A stretch of DNA of 64,000 nucleotides. It comes from Delphinapterus leucas (Eukaryota; Chordata; Mammalia; Artiodactyla; Monodontidae). Position 1 is the first letter of the stretch. The number at the start of each line of letters is the position of its first letter. The stretch spans positions 5,203,483-5,267,482 of the forward strand of contig NW_022098031.1 of NCBI RefSeq assembly GCF_002288925.2, read 5' to 3'. Positions 36,761-64,000 of the stretch are shown piece by piece. The notes beneath the pieces are model-generated. The model had not been told where the DNA came from, searched no databases, and saw only the letters and a program-made list of their open reading frames with translations. Position numbers and translations under genes: made by a program.

Positions 36761-36996
36761 ACAGAACTTTTATGAGGCCAAAATCTATCCTCTAAAAAGG
36801 AATTACTCCCCTCCATTTTACCCAACTGAAACTTTTCTCATTTCATTTCTCTGAAAGAATATTCTATTTCCTTTAGCAAAGAGAGTATCAAGAGGTATAT
36901 AACCCTATTTTAAATGGTGATAGGTGTTTCAAATATCTATCGCCAGGTAACAAACATCCTGAGAACAAAATGGCTTCCCAGTACCAAATATGTATT

Positions 36997-37355
36997 TTTT
37001 TGTTGTTGTTAGGTCCTTCTCAGCTTTATTTATTTATTTAAATTTATTTATTTATTTATTTAAGTTTTTGGCTGCATTGGGTCTTTTTGCTGTGCGCGGG
37101 CTTTCTCTAGTTGCGGCGAGCGGGGACTACTCTTTGTTGAGGTGTGCAGGCTTCTCATTGCGGTGGCTTCTCTTGGTTGTGGGGCACAGGCTCTAGGCAC
37201 GCAGGCTGCAGTAGTTGTGGCATGCGGGCTCAGTAGTTGTGGCATACTGGCTTAGTTGCTCCGCGGCATGTGGGATCTTCCCGGACCAGGGCTCGAACCC
37301 ATGTCCCCTGCATTGGCAGGCGGATTCTTAACCACTGCGCCACCAGGGAAGTCTC
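36997..37355 (-). mobile_element. CHR-type SINE, long form, inner copy of a tandem pair
   Basis: An antisense long-form SINE with ATTT-rich tail at about 37027-37063 and head at about 37355. It sits in the tail of the next SINE: no separate target repeat is seen at its right side, and one 13-bp duplication encloses both copies. Confidence 0.9.
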
Positions 37356-37721
37356 TATTTATTTATTTTGAAAATTTATTTATTTTATTTATTTATTTTT
37401 GGCTGCATTGGGTCTTGTTGTTGAGTGCGGGCTTTCTCTAGTTGTGGCGAGCGGGGGGCTACTCTTTGTTGCGGTGCACGGGCTTCTCATTACAGTGGCT
37501 TCTCTTGTTGCAGAGCACGGGCTCTAGGTGCATGGGCTTCGGTAGTTGTGGCACACAGGCTCAGTAGCTGTGGCTCATGGGCTCTAGAGCGCAGGCTCAG
37601 TAGTTGTGGCACACAGGCTTCGTTGTTCCACGGCATGTGGGATCTTCCCAGACCAGGGATCGAACCCACGTTCCCTGCATTGGCAGGCGGATTCTTAACC
37701 ACTGCGCCACCAGGGAAGTCC
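37356..37721 (-). mobile_element. CHR-type SINE, long form, outer copy of a tandem pair
   Basis: An antisense long-form SINE with ATTT tail at about 37358-37400 and head at 37721. The direct repeat CCAAATATGTATT is at 36984-36996 and 37722-37734, enclosing this copy and the inner one. Confidence 0.93.
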
Positions 37722-38889
37722 CCAAATATGTATTAATTCTCCTGTTTCTGCAGTCTGGGCTGGAGAGTTCTTTGGCTTCACATGGTGTCTACTGGAGCTG
37801 AAATGTTTAAGATTGCTTCTTCACTCCTCATGTCCATAATGTCAGATGTGATGTCTAGAACATCTGAGAGCTGGTTGGCATGTCTCTGTCTCTGTCTCTC
37901 CACTTGGCTAGCTTGAGCTTCCTCCTAGTGACTCCTTGCACTGCAGCTCTCTTCCAAGAGGGAGGAAGCAGAAGCTGCCGTCCTCCTGAAGGCTTGACCT
38001 GGAATAAGCAGAATCATAGCCAGAGCAACCTACTGGTCTAAGTCAGTCCAGATTCAAGGGGAGGAGAAATAGGCTCAATCCCTTGGTGTGACGTGCATAT
38101 ACATGCATATACGAGGAATGGTGTGCATGTACAAGGAGAGAAGGCATCAATGGTGGCTCTCCTTGGAGACTATATATCACAGTAATAAGGTGGTTCTTCC
38201 AGGGTTGTCTGCATGCCTGCCTGCCTTGGGACTGTTGTGACTGTGCACCAGTATGTACCAGGCAGGGATGGTGATCAAGCAGTGTGTGAGTTGGGCAGAT
38301 ATTGCACTCTTTTTGTTCCTAACTTGATGCAGTTGACACGTTGACAGCGCTGTATTGCTTTGGTGTGGTGACAGCTCCGGCCAAGTCACTGCTGCCAGAC
38401 ATCTGCCCATCTGTCCTAAAATATGACTAATTACCATTATAATGATTCATCAGCTTTATTAAACACCTGTCTTCAGCAAAATCAAATGAGGTTCGTAAAG
38501 ACTTCCTCATTAATCATCACAGCATCCCTGTTGAAAGTCTGAAGGAGGTAGGTGTATTCTCATTTTGGAAATGAAGGGGGTGCGACAAAATGAAGCTCCA
38601 GGAAGGTTAACCAAGATCATACAGCTGCTCAGATAGAAAGAAGGGAAGAGGCAAGGGGGGAGAGAGAGAGAGAGAGAAGGAATGTGTCCTCGGGGAAGAA
38701 AGGAAGGAGAGTCATCAAAATTATTCTTTTCTTTCCTCTTTAATGCTATATGGCAACCACCTAAGTATCTTAACGTACTAAAATATTTCCAGAAGCAACA
38801 AACTTCTGGTATAATCAAAGATTGAGTTGTCCCCTCACCCCTGCCAAAATTATTGTAGTGAGATTTAACTTGTACCAGATTCAAATTTG

Positions 38890-39300
38890 TTTTCCTTCTT
38901 TCTAGCTATATGTCCTTGGAAAATACTGTCCCTCATGCATTGATAAGTATAAGTTTCAAAGCTTTGTTGTGCAGATTAAATGAGAAGACGTATAGTACAT
39001 AAGGTCTGGTAAGTGGCTCGTAATAGGCACCCAATTATACATTTTTTGGTCTTAGGGATATTAATAGGTTAATTGAAATACAGAGGATTTTTAAAAGCCT
39101 TCTCTCTCTATTCTGTACCTAGCGATTTTAAAAAAACAACAGAATTGATTAACAGTTACCTGGTCTACATGTTATTATATGCAACCGAGTTTGTACACTT
39201 AGACCTAAGTCTGTGTGATCTCGAACCAGTCAATTTATATCTCTGGGCATTAGAATCCTCGTCTGTGACCTCACAGACTGTACCAGATGATCTCTAAGGT
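38890..39300 (+). repeat. Two MIR relics
   Basis: CTAGCTATATGTCCTTGGAA with CAGATTAAATGAGAAGACGT (first), and GTGTGATCTCGAACCAGTCA with CTCTGGGCATTAGAATCCTC (second), follow MIR order. Confidence 0.5.
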
Positions 39301-39784
39301 TTTTTTCTGTGTCTCTGACATCTGTAGTTCCATGGAAAGAGAAAAAGCCTTTCAATTCTTTCCTCAAGCCATCATTTGTGACTATTTTGCCCTCTAGTGG
39401 TAAGAATCAAGGAAAATTATTCCTCCTGAGAAAAAGTTTCACGTCTGCACTCCATCAAAATGTGGTGTTTTGATGAATGCTTAGATTTGCTTCAATATCG
39501 TTCTAGTTATGTCATGTAAAAATCCCCTCCCCACCAAATTAGCAGCTGGAAACAATATTTATACGGTTTCTTTGAGGGTCAGGAATTCGTGAGCAGCTTA
39601 GCTGGGTGCTTCTGGCTCAGGGTCTCTCAGGAGGCTTGCAGTCACTGGAGAGCTTGCCTACACTACAAGATGTGCTTCCAGTGCCTTTCAGGAGGCTGAT
39701 GGCTGGAGGCATCAGCTCCTTACCATGTGGGTCTGTCCACGGGGCTGCTGAAGATACAGCAGCTGGCTTCCCCAGGGAGAGCAC

Positions 39785-39785
<1 letters not shown>

Positions 39786-39831
<46 letters not shown>
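39786..39831. repeat. (GA)n microsatellite
   Basis: 46 bp of pure AG repeats. All open frames across it are low-complexity RE or SL repeats and are not genes. It forms a polypurine-polypyrimidine mirror. Confidence 0.97.
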
Positions 39832-39837
<6 letters not shown>

Positions 39838-40141
39838 AGCCAGAAGCTGCAATGTCTTTTACAGATTAATTTCAAATGTAACATACCATGGGTGAATGTA
39901 CTAGAATTACATAGCTTCAACATAAGTAAATCTCAGAACAAACTATTCCACTAAAACAGCAAGTTGTACAAGTACATACAGCATTTATATGTGTAGAACT
40001 TTGTATATGTAAATACTTTATATACCTATAACTAATATAAAATACTTATATGATTATATAGTTAAATATAAATTTATTAATGTATAATATATAAATGTCA
40101 TATATAAAATATTTAAAGTCTACTTTATCTTGATTAAAAAT

Positions 40142-40177
<36 letters not shown>
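40142..40177. repeat. (TG)n microsatellite
   Basis: 23 bp of pure TG followed by two interrupted ATGTGT units. Confidence 0.93.
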
Positions 40178-41669
40178 GTAGCAGTAGTAGCCATAGAAAC
40201 AAAAATAGTCATGGAAGTGATAAACACCAAACTCAGCGTAGTGGTCACCTGTGGTGGAAAGAGGGAGGAATGAGATTAGGGAAGTGTATACACAGGGACC
40301 TTAACTGGCAATATTTTATGTCTTAAGTTTAATTATGACTACAAAGCATCTGTTATATTAGCCTATCTGCTTTTTTTAAGTCTGAAATAGTTTCTTAAAA
40401 AATCAAATTATATAGTTATTGCTTCTAGAAAATAGAGAAATAGGACTGTGGAGAGAGTGACTTCATTTTGCATTTATGTAAGATTTTATTGTATAAACAT
40501 TTATGTAAATCTGGAGCAAAAATGACAAAATACTAACATTTATTAATTATAGGTAGAGGGGTCTTGGACGACAACTGCATTGTTCCTTGCATTTTCCTTT
40601 TTTATTCTTTTTTTTCAAAATTAAAAGAAAAAAATATAGTCATTTACCATAGGGAAATATGCTACATGGGAGAATAATCCTTTTATAGAAGTTTACACCA
40701 AGTTACCACAACTTCAGGAGATCAACCTTTCAGTATCACCACATGTACCTGGAGAAATATTAATCAACTTATTAGACCAATCAATGCATTTTTAAAACCT
40801 CACAGCAAATATAGAGAATTATTATCCTCCTCCCCCAATAAAATTTTAGCAAATAATTCCTCCACCTATATTGTGACTGAGTCTAAGTCATTCTTTAAGT
40901 GTGTGGCTTATTTTAATGAAATGGTGACATGAGAATGAGGGAAGATGATGGATAAAGCCTGACATTTTATTAATCCCTTGGTAACTTGCTCTCCGTATGG
41001 TAGTACACATTGTGTGTTTGCCCCTCTGGCCAGCATCCATTCCCCTTCCTTTAGCAGCAGCTCTCAATCTCCCCTTAGCGATCATTCCTTCCTGTTCCCA
41101 GCCCACATGGTTTATGATCCACCGCTGGCTGCAGCATGGGATCTGGGACTGGTAACTGAGAGTCTTCCTGGGACTTTTTATGGAACTCTTAGAAAGAAAG
41201 AAACTCCTCTTTGGTTGAGAATTTAATCCTGGAGCTGCTGGTAGACATTTTTTGCTTCAGAATAAAGACAACAGAGAAGAAGCAGAGCCAAAAGATAAGG
41301 GAGGGAAGGAGGGAGGGAGGGAGAGAGAGGTCTCAAGATCATGATTGAGAAAAAGCATGAATGTCTCCATGACATTGTTGAAGTCCTAGATCCAGTTCCC
41401 AGGTATGTAGGACAATAAATCCTCTTTTTCACTTGTTACTTTGAGTTTCTATGACCTGCAGTCAAAGGAAACTTGCACATACCTATATGCAAGTACTAAA
41501 GCATCCTAAAATTCTAACTGTAGAAGGTATGTGCCTATTTAAGGTAAAGGAGCCCCTCCAACCCCCTGCCTCTCCTGGGGAGCTCTAAGAGCAGGGAACT
41601 GGAGAGTGCATAAGATCTGATCCAGGCTTCTGAGACACTCCTCCCATGCTGCTTTAAGGCAAGGGTCCT

Positions 41670-41840
41670 TAACTCAATAACCTGATCCTCTGGGGGTTCT
41701 ATGAAGAATGTGTGAACATCCCATCAAATTGTGGTGAAATGTTATGTGTACCCAAATATATGTGCTTTCTGGGGAAAGGGTTTATAGATTTCATCACATT
41801 AGTAAAGGGACTGGTAAACCAAAAGAGGTTATATCTCTGA
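41670..41840. repeat. hAT-like DNA transposon relic (tentative)
   Basis: AAGGGTCCTTAACTC on the left and AAACCAAAAGAGGTTA on the right resemble termini of short non-autonomous hAT elements. The internal part is decayed and the family is not assigned. Confidence 0.35.
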
Positions 41841-44639
41841 TAGATGATCAAAGGCAAAATATAGTGTTAAAGTCTGAGTTTCCATGACTCTAAGTGTGTC
41901 AGGTAGCTAGACTTTTTAATTAGAGAATTTGAAAGAATGAAGAAGCAATGTCACCATCTTATTAACACCATGAAATTACCTGTTTAAATAAAAACCCATT
42001 AAATGTTTAAAATACTTCATCTAAAAGTTCATTTCATTGTGGGCCATCTGTACTTTCCACTATCTGAAGGATGGAAGAGGCATATAGATTTAACAAATGA
42101 CTAGAAATTGCATCCTAGAAAAGTTCAAATATCCCCCCAGTGTCATGTAAACAAATAAAAGATTGTAGTTTGCTTGTTCTATCTGCATAGAATAATAATT
42201 CTCAGCAGTATCAATTCATTCACATGCTACTGATTAGATCTTGAATATTCATGCATGCATTAAAAAGCCTTCTGTTGCTATGGTGGAACCTCATATCATA
42301 AAATGTGTTCCAGCTTTCCTTTAGGGAGAATATTATAACTGAACATTAAATCAAAAGCTGTTCTTATCAACAAGAACAATCTGGAAGAGAAAGAAGGAAG
42401 ATTGCCCTGGAAACAGTTGGAGAGGCTAGATTGGATTCCCAGTGAAATATTGATGTTTTGTGGGGCTGGGGCCTGGAGAGACTAATACTCAAGCAGTAAT
42501 GAGTGGTTTAGACCCCAAGCATCTACTGTATGTACAAGTCCCATTGTTCATTTGGGTAATAAGACAACAGAATCCCAGAAGGACAGGGGCAGAGTTGAGG
42601 GAAATGGAGCAGGATTGTCTATGGAGGATCCCAGCATAGTAATGAACAGCCATCTGGAGACTCTGGCTTTTGACACCAGGCAAGCTCTGCCCTAGGTAGG
42701 TAAAAAGAGTGGAAAATAACTTGGTTTTCATTGTGTGCCTGATTAGGAGCATAAAACCCTAACTGGCCCTTTGAGGTAGAATCATAGAAATTAAGAACAC
42801 CTGTAGACCCGAGTGTTTCAACCTTAGCCTTATTGACATTTGGGGGTTGTGTAATTGTTGTCAGGGCTGCAAATTCTTGGACCTGGTGAACTATAAACTT
42901 GGAGTGGGGTCACCCCTCCATGTGATTCTGATGTTGGCTAAGGTTTGAGAAACAGTAATCTAACTCAACTCCTTCATTTCACAACGGAAGAAACAGAGGT
43001 TGAGTGAGTGCCTACTCAAGATGCAACAGCTGGTTAGCAGCCCAGGCAATACACCACAACTCCTTATGCAGAGAGTTTGCTAAACATGGCCTTGCAGGAA
43101 GAGGTGGAAATCCTGAAAATATTTCCCAGCACCCTGACACATGAAACATTCTGCTGCACAGCAGAAAACATTCCAAGACTGGATGAATATGTTTCTCTAA
43201 TTTGGTCTCTCTCCTGGATTCCCAGGTTTCCTAGGTTTTCATGCAGAATACTTCACTTTTATTGACATTACTTTTTAAAAGATAGGGTAATAACATGATT
43301 AGTTTACAGCCGGGCTGCTTTACTGTGTTTTTTTCTTTTCAACTGTTATCATGAGGTCCCTTTTTAATATGCAATCACTTGGAGTTACAAGAGGCCTTAT
43401 TTTACAGCCACAGTTATTAAACTATTGTTTTTCATGTTGATGGATAAATGTTGATTGAAGATTTTAAACCTGTCTGTGAGGTTGACTGGAATAGAAAGCA
43501 GCTTATCCATGTTAGAAAATAAAAATGTGTCAAAGCTTTGTATTTTAGAAACCCTTTCTTGATTGCTTATTTTTTAAAAATTAGCAAAAAAAAACACCAC
43601 CCCACAATAGATTACTGTGAAAAAATATTTTTGTCTCTGATAAGTGAGTATAGAAATGTTAAATGGAAAACAAATCACACTTATTTGCCTACTTTTTTTT
43701 GCTTTTTAAAGTAAGAAATAAATGCACACCCCTGACATTAAGCCACACATCCTGACTTCTCTGCCCATTACCCTCTGGGTTAATTTTGTGGGAATTAAGG
43801 TCTCTAATTCCAAAGGAGAGTTGTGAAGCCAATTTGCTTTTCATGGGAAAATGAATAAGCAGGGTAAGAACTGGTGAAAGGTATCATCTATAGGAAGATA
43901 GCTGTATGTGGGTCTAGGTTGCTTAACAGTCCAAGGAGGGGAGAAGTCAAAACCAAAATGGGTCTGCCTGCCGGAGAGACCTTCCTAGCCTGATTTGTGC
44001 CAAGAAACTCTAGAGGCAGCGATTTTGCTTTCCCCTTTTAGTGTTGTTTGTGCAATTTCTGGAAATAACCTTGCAGATCTGAGTACATATTTATATTCAG
44101 ATTTCCAAGGAAGTTAAAATAAAATGATGTAAATTGTGACTGATTTACATTGTACTGCTATTTAAATTGCCATCCTTTGAAATGTCTCTATATGGAGAGG
44201 TAACATAGTCAACATTTTGGTGACCGTTTTTTCATAGACTTCCTTATGAGCACACAGGAGCACACACACATATGGACAGTTTTACATAAATAGATTCATA
44301 TGCCTCCTGTTTTATCATGGACGTCTAGTTTTTTTAGTCTTTTTGCCTAGTTCCTTTTTCTTTTCTAATCACCTTCATCCTTAAGGTAGCCTTGAAAGCT
44401 TAATGTGTATCCTTCCAAATCTTTGTTCATTGTATAATCACATACACACACATAATTATTATTATGTCCAGAACATAGAACAGAACCAAGTATTTAAAAC
44501 AGTGTCTGCGGCATTATAGATGCTCAATAAATATTTGTTAAATGAATGAATGGTTTGCTTCATAAAAGTGGGATAATTATATACATGTATATATAATTAT
44601 TATAATTATTCTCTCTATATATAATTATCCCATCTTTCT

Positions 44640-45360
44640 GTATCTGGCTTTTATCCCTCAATGCCTCTAGGTAATCTCTCCATATAGATTTAATTAATTC
44701 TTATGAATGGCTACATAATATCTCACAGTTATGAAGGCAACACCAATTTATTTAACTATATCCCTAACTGATAGTCAAGATGATTTTACTTTTTTGCCAC
44801 AGTAAAGAAATAATAGCTAACACCTACTGAGTGTGTACCACATGCAAAGCATTTTTTTGTAATCACTTTACGTGTATAAAGTCACTGAATTAATGTTATT
44901 CTCTCCATTGCAGGAAACTGAACAGGAGTGGATAAGAAACTTTCCCAAGGCTGTATAGCTAGTAGATGGCAAACTAGTCAGTATGGCTCCAAAGTACCTT
45001 TCACAGAACTAGTTCTATACAAGGCAGTAATCAACACCATTGTACATACATCCTAATGGAATGGTGCTTTATTTCTAGTTGACAGTTTCCCAGGAGTGGA
45101 ATTACTGTGGAACATTACCTGTATACTTTATATTGATAGTTGCTTTGCAAAAAGGCAGTAACAGTTTACCTTTCTACCAACAGTATATGAGAGTCCTCTT
45201 TCCTTCAGCAGATTATCATTTAAAAAATATTTTATATATATAGGTATGTGTTTTTTACCAATGTAGTGGGTGAGAAGTGATATTTTATTGTTATGTCTCT
45301 GGGCTTTTCTGACAGTGAGGTAGAGTGTCATGTTCATCAGCCATTTGGATTTGCTCTACT
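44640..45360 (-). repeat. Degraded old L1 3' part, interrupted by a MIR-like relic
   Basis: Reversed old-L1 phrases occur: TTATGAATGGCTACATAATA, then CCAGGAGTGGAATTACTGTG, then CTTTCTACCAACAGTATATG. Between about 44815 and 45010 lies a reversed MIR (CAGGAAACTGAACAGGAGTG, then CCCAAGGCTGTATAGCTAGT). Confidence 0.6.
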
Positions 45361-46184
45361 ATAAACTTCTATATTTGTCAGGGTTCTCCAGAGACACAGA
45401 ATATAGAATTACTTAGGTGATTATGGAGGCATGGACAGTCCAAAATGTGGGCTTTTGGCAGGGTGGGCCAGCAGGCTGGAGACCCAGGGGAGTTGATACT
45501 GCAGCTCAAGTCCAAAAGCTATGAGGCAGAAAACCGAGCCCTCCTGCTAACATATTTGCGACAACTAATCCTTTTGGTATAGTAGCCTTTCTGGAGCTAT
45601 TAAAGGTCAAACTGCTTGGACCTGAAGTCTAGCTCTCCACTTACTAGTGACTGAGTTCCTTAAAATAAGGATACCAAAAACCTGCCTCATAGGGTTTCTG
45701 GGAACACTGAAGCTGTTGCTTCTCACTTTATAACTTTCACCTGCTGTTATTTGTTCTATTTTAGGTTTTAGGGATTTGTCCTTTTTAAAAAAATTTTTTT
45801 TTAATTTTAGCAAATTGCTAAGAATATAGGGATGAAATCACTGCCTGTCATTTAGAAGACACACAGGATAAAAGCAAAAACCTTTACATAATTATGTGTC
45901 TTGTGATTTTCTGTCCCTAAGTAATTGTTTATTTTATTCATGTATCTTATAAAAGAAAATCTTTTATAGAAGACACAAGAGGGTGATTTTCAGATAAACG
46001 TTCCCCATTTCACTAATGCAAGAAATTCAACCTATCAAACACTTTCCCTATTTGTGCTGCAGAAAAATTTTAAAACGGCAAGCAATAAGACCATTCATCA
46101 AAAGAAGTCTTACCTTTATCGTGTGTAAGAACTTTTAGGTTACGAGAAATATAAAGATTTGTAGTAGAGATGAACCTCACATCT

Positions 46185-46203
46185 TGACGTCAGCTATATA
46201 TGC
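46185..46203. promoter_or_regulatory. Consensus CRE next to a TATA-like stretch
   Basis: TGACGTCA (46185-46192) is a perfect cAMP-response element, immediately followed by GCTATATATGC. It lies about 750 bp upstream of the KRR1 start codon. Function is inferred from the motif alone. Confidence 0.35.
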
Positions 46204-46689
46204 AGTGTTGGGATACACAGGAGTTAGTCATTTGGGGAAATGTTAGGCTAGGTGAAAAACTTCAGAAGGGTCGCTTAGTTACTACACGTCTGGCTTAGAG
46301 AAATGCCACGATCCAAGAAAGTAACCATCAGAAGCAATGACTTTGAAAGCTTACTTTCCAAAAAAAAATCAACCTTAGAGAGGTTTTAACTTTGTTTTTG
46401 TTTTAAGGATTAGAAATAATGCAAATAAAGTGCCCGGCACAAAGTAGTCTCACAATAAATGGTAGTTATTACTGTCGCTTCTTGCCATCATGGACCGTAT
46501 ATTCTCATATCTGTACCACTTCCCAACGCCTAGCACATATTGGTCGATCATATAAATATTTATCGAATGAGTGAACGAGTGATATCAGTACGATTCAGGT
46601 TGCACTGAGGCTAAATGCGTTCCGCGTTAGACCCTGAGGCCAAGAGAAAATGATAGGTAAAACCGTCTCCGACTCACCCCCAGTGCTAA

Positions 46690-46708
46690 ACTACAATTCC
46701 CAGCATGC
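46690..46708 (+). promoter_or_regulatory. ZNF143/SBS-type element
   Basis: ACTACAATTCCCAGCATGC matches the long ZNF143 (Staf) binding element found in many mammalian housekeeping promoters. It overlaps a TTCCCA core used by RBPJ-type factors. It lies about 230 bp upstream of the start codon. Confidence 0.8.
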
Positions 46709-46907
46709 TTTGAAACTCCGTAGTTGCAGCGTCCGGGAAGAGAAGTCTCCGGCTCGCCATTGGCTCCGCGGGAGAAGCGTAGTAGTGTATGCAAATACGC
46801 GGGCTCTAGCTTAAGCACACACGGAGACTGCGCAGATCTCGTCTGAGTTTTGCGGAACTCACTTTGAGCACGGGGATTTTAGCCGGTAGGATTTAAGGAA
46901 GGGTTCA

Positions 46908-46926
46908 CTTCCGGTAGCACCGGAAG
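46908..46926. promoter_or_regulatory. Inverted pair of ETS sites
   Basis: CTTCCGGT (46908-46915) and ACCGGAAG (46919-46926) are perfect 8-bp inverted repeats separated by AGC. Each holds a GGAA ETS core. The pair ends 10 bp before the start codon. Confidence 0.75.
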
Positions 46927-46936
46927 CAGTTTGAAG

Positions 46937-64000
<17,064 letters not shown>

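Larger units (their letters stand above)
34311..36983. other. Gene-free flank with dispersed-repeat copy 2, MIR and L2 relics
   Basis: No gene supported. About 34311-35216 seems single-copy. It is followed by the repeat at 35217-35583, a MIR at about 35690-35870, L2 tails at about 35877-36070 (-) and 36550-36760 (+), and an unassigned stretch. Confidence 0.5.
37735..46636. other. Gene-free 5' flank of KRR1, with sparse repeats
   Basis: No exon was recognised. Relics seen are MIR at about 38500-38640 (-), 38890-39040 (+), 39190-39300 (+), 42950-43050 (-) and 44815-45010 (-), an hAT-like relic at about 41670-41840, an L2 end at about 44490-44550, and an old L1 at about 44640-45360. Microsatellites are listed separately. 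About 43060-44370 looks free of recognisable repeats. Confidence 0.5.
46637..46936 (+). promoter_or_regulatory. KRR1: KRR1 promoter and 5' UTR region
   Basis: A CpG-rich stretch without a clear TATA box at the expected distance. It contains, in order, a ZNF143-type element (46690-46708), an inverted CCAAT box (ATTGG, 46759-46763), a perfect octamer ATGCAAAT (46789-46796), and a pair of inverted ETS sites (46908-46926). This suits a constitutively expressed housekeeping gene. The transcription start cannot be fixed from sequence; it probably lies between about 46810 and 46930. Confidence 0.75.

Noticed and set aside
38510..38884. A 124-residue minus-strand open frame with an LSLSLPP stretch
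   Set aside because: The low-complexity part comes from a GA-rich tract and the end overlaps a MIR relic. No family match was recognised.
39606..39954. Frames with long RE or SL repeats
   Set aside because: Pure translation of the (GA)n microsatellite.

Overview
This is vertebrate nuclear DNA, almost certainly from a cetacean (whale or dolphin). It carries many tRNA-derived CHR-type SINEs, with an A-box/B-box head and a conserved body ending in poly-A or AAAT repeats. The LINE-1 (L1) copies are of the cetartiodactyl type, and MIR and L2 remnants are abundant. No Bov-tA/BovB elements were seen, which argues against a ruminant. There is no prokaryotic or organellar signal. Most long open frames lie in dead L1 copies, in SINEs or on their opposite strands.

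The one cellular gene recognised is KRR1, the KH-domain ribosome-biogenesis (small-subunit processome) factor, on the + strand. Seven coding exons can be read with GT/AG boundaries and a continuous frame: 46937-47021, 56987-57159, 58502-58636, 58833-58958, 59046-59129, 60444-60500 and 62134-62304. Together they give 277 residues. The last roughly 100 lysine-rich residues must lie beyond the right edge. A CpG-rich promoter just upstream carries a ZNF143-type element, an inverted CCAAT box, an octamer, two inverted ETS sites and a YY1-like motif over the start codon.

Layout: 1-4592 is an antisense L1 (L1-A) cut by the left edge, with part of ORF2, a broken ORF1 and a full-looking 5' UTR. 4600-46600 is gene-free flank holding SINEs, five further L1 fragments (7.2, 17.0, 19.4, 25.1 and 33.5 kb), degraded older L1s, L2/MIR/MER5-type relics and microsatellites. 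46640-47021 is the KRR1 promoter and first exon. Intron 1 (47022-56986) is largely a 5'-truncated but long antisense L1 (L1-B, 49130-55346), itself split by a 1.15-kb retro-inserted segment. 57-62.3 kb holds exons 2-7, with three SINEs in introns 5 and 6. 62305-64000 is the start of intron 7.

I found no evidence of a new biological system. The items most worth a second look are the 1.15-kb insert in L1-B, with a poly(A) site followed by an old L1 tail and a 41-nt unit in direct and inverted copies, the twin-primed nested L1 at 25.1 kb, the KRR1 promoter layout, and a SINE sitting about 50 bp from the exon 7 splice acceptor.
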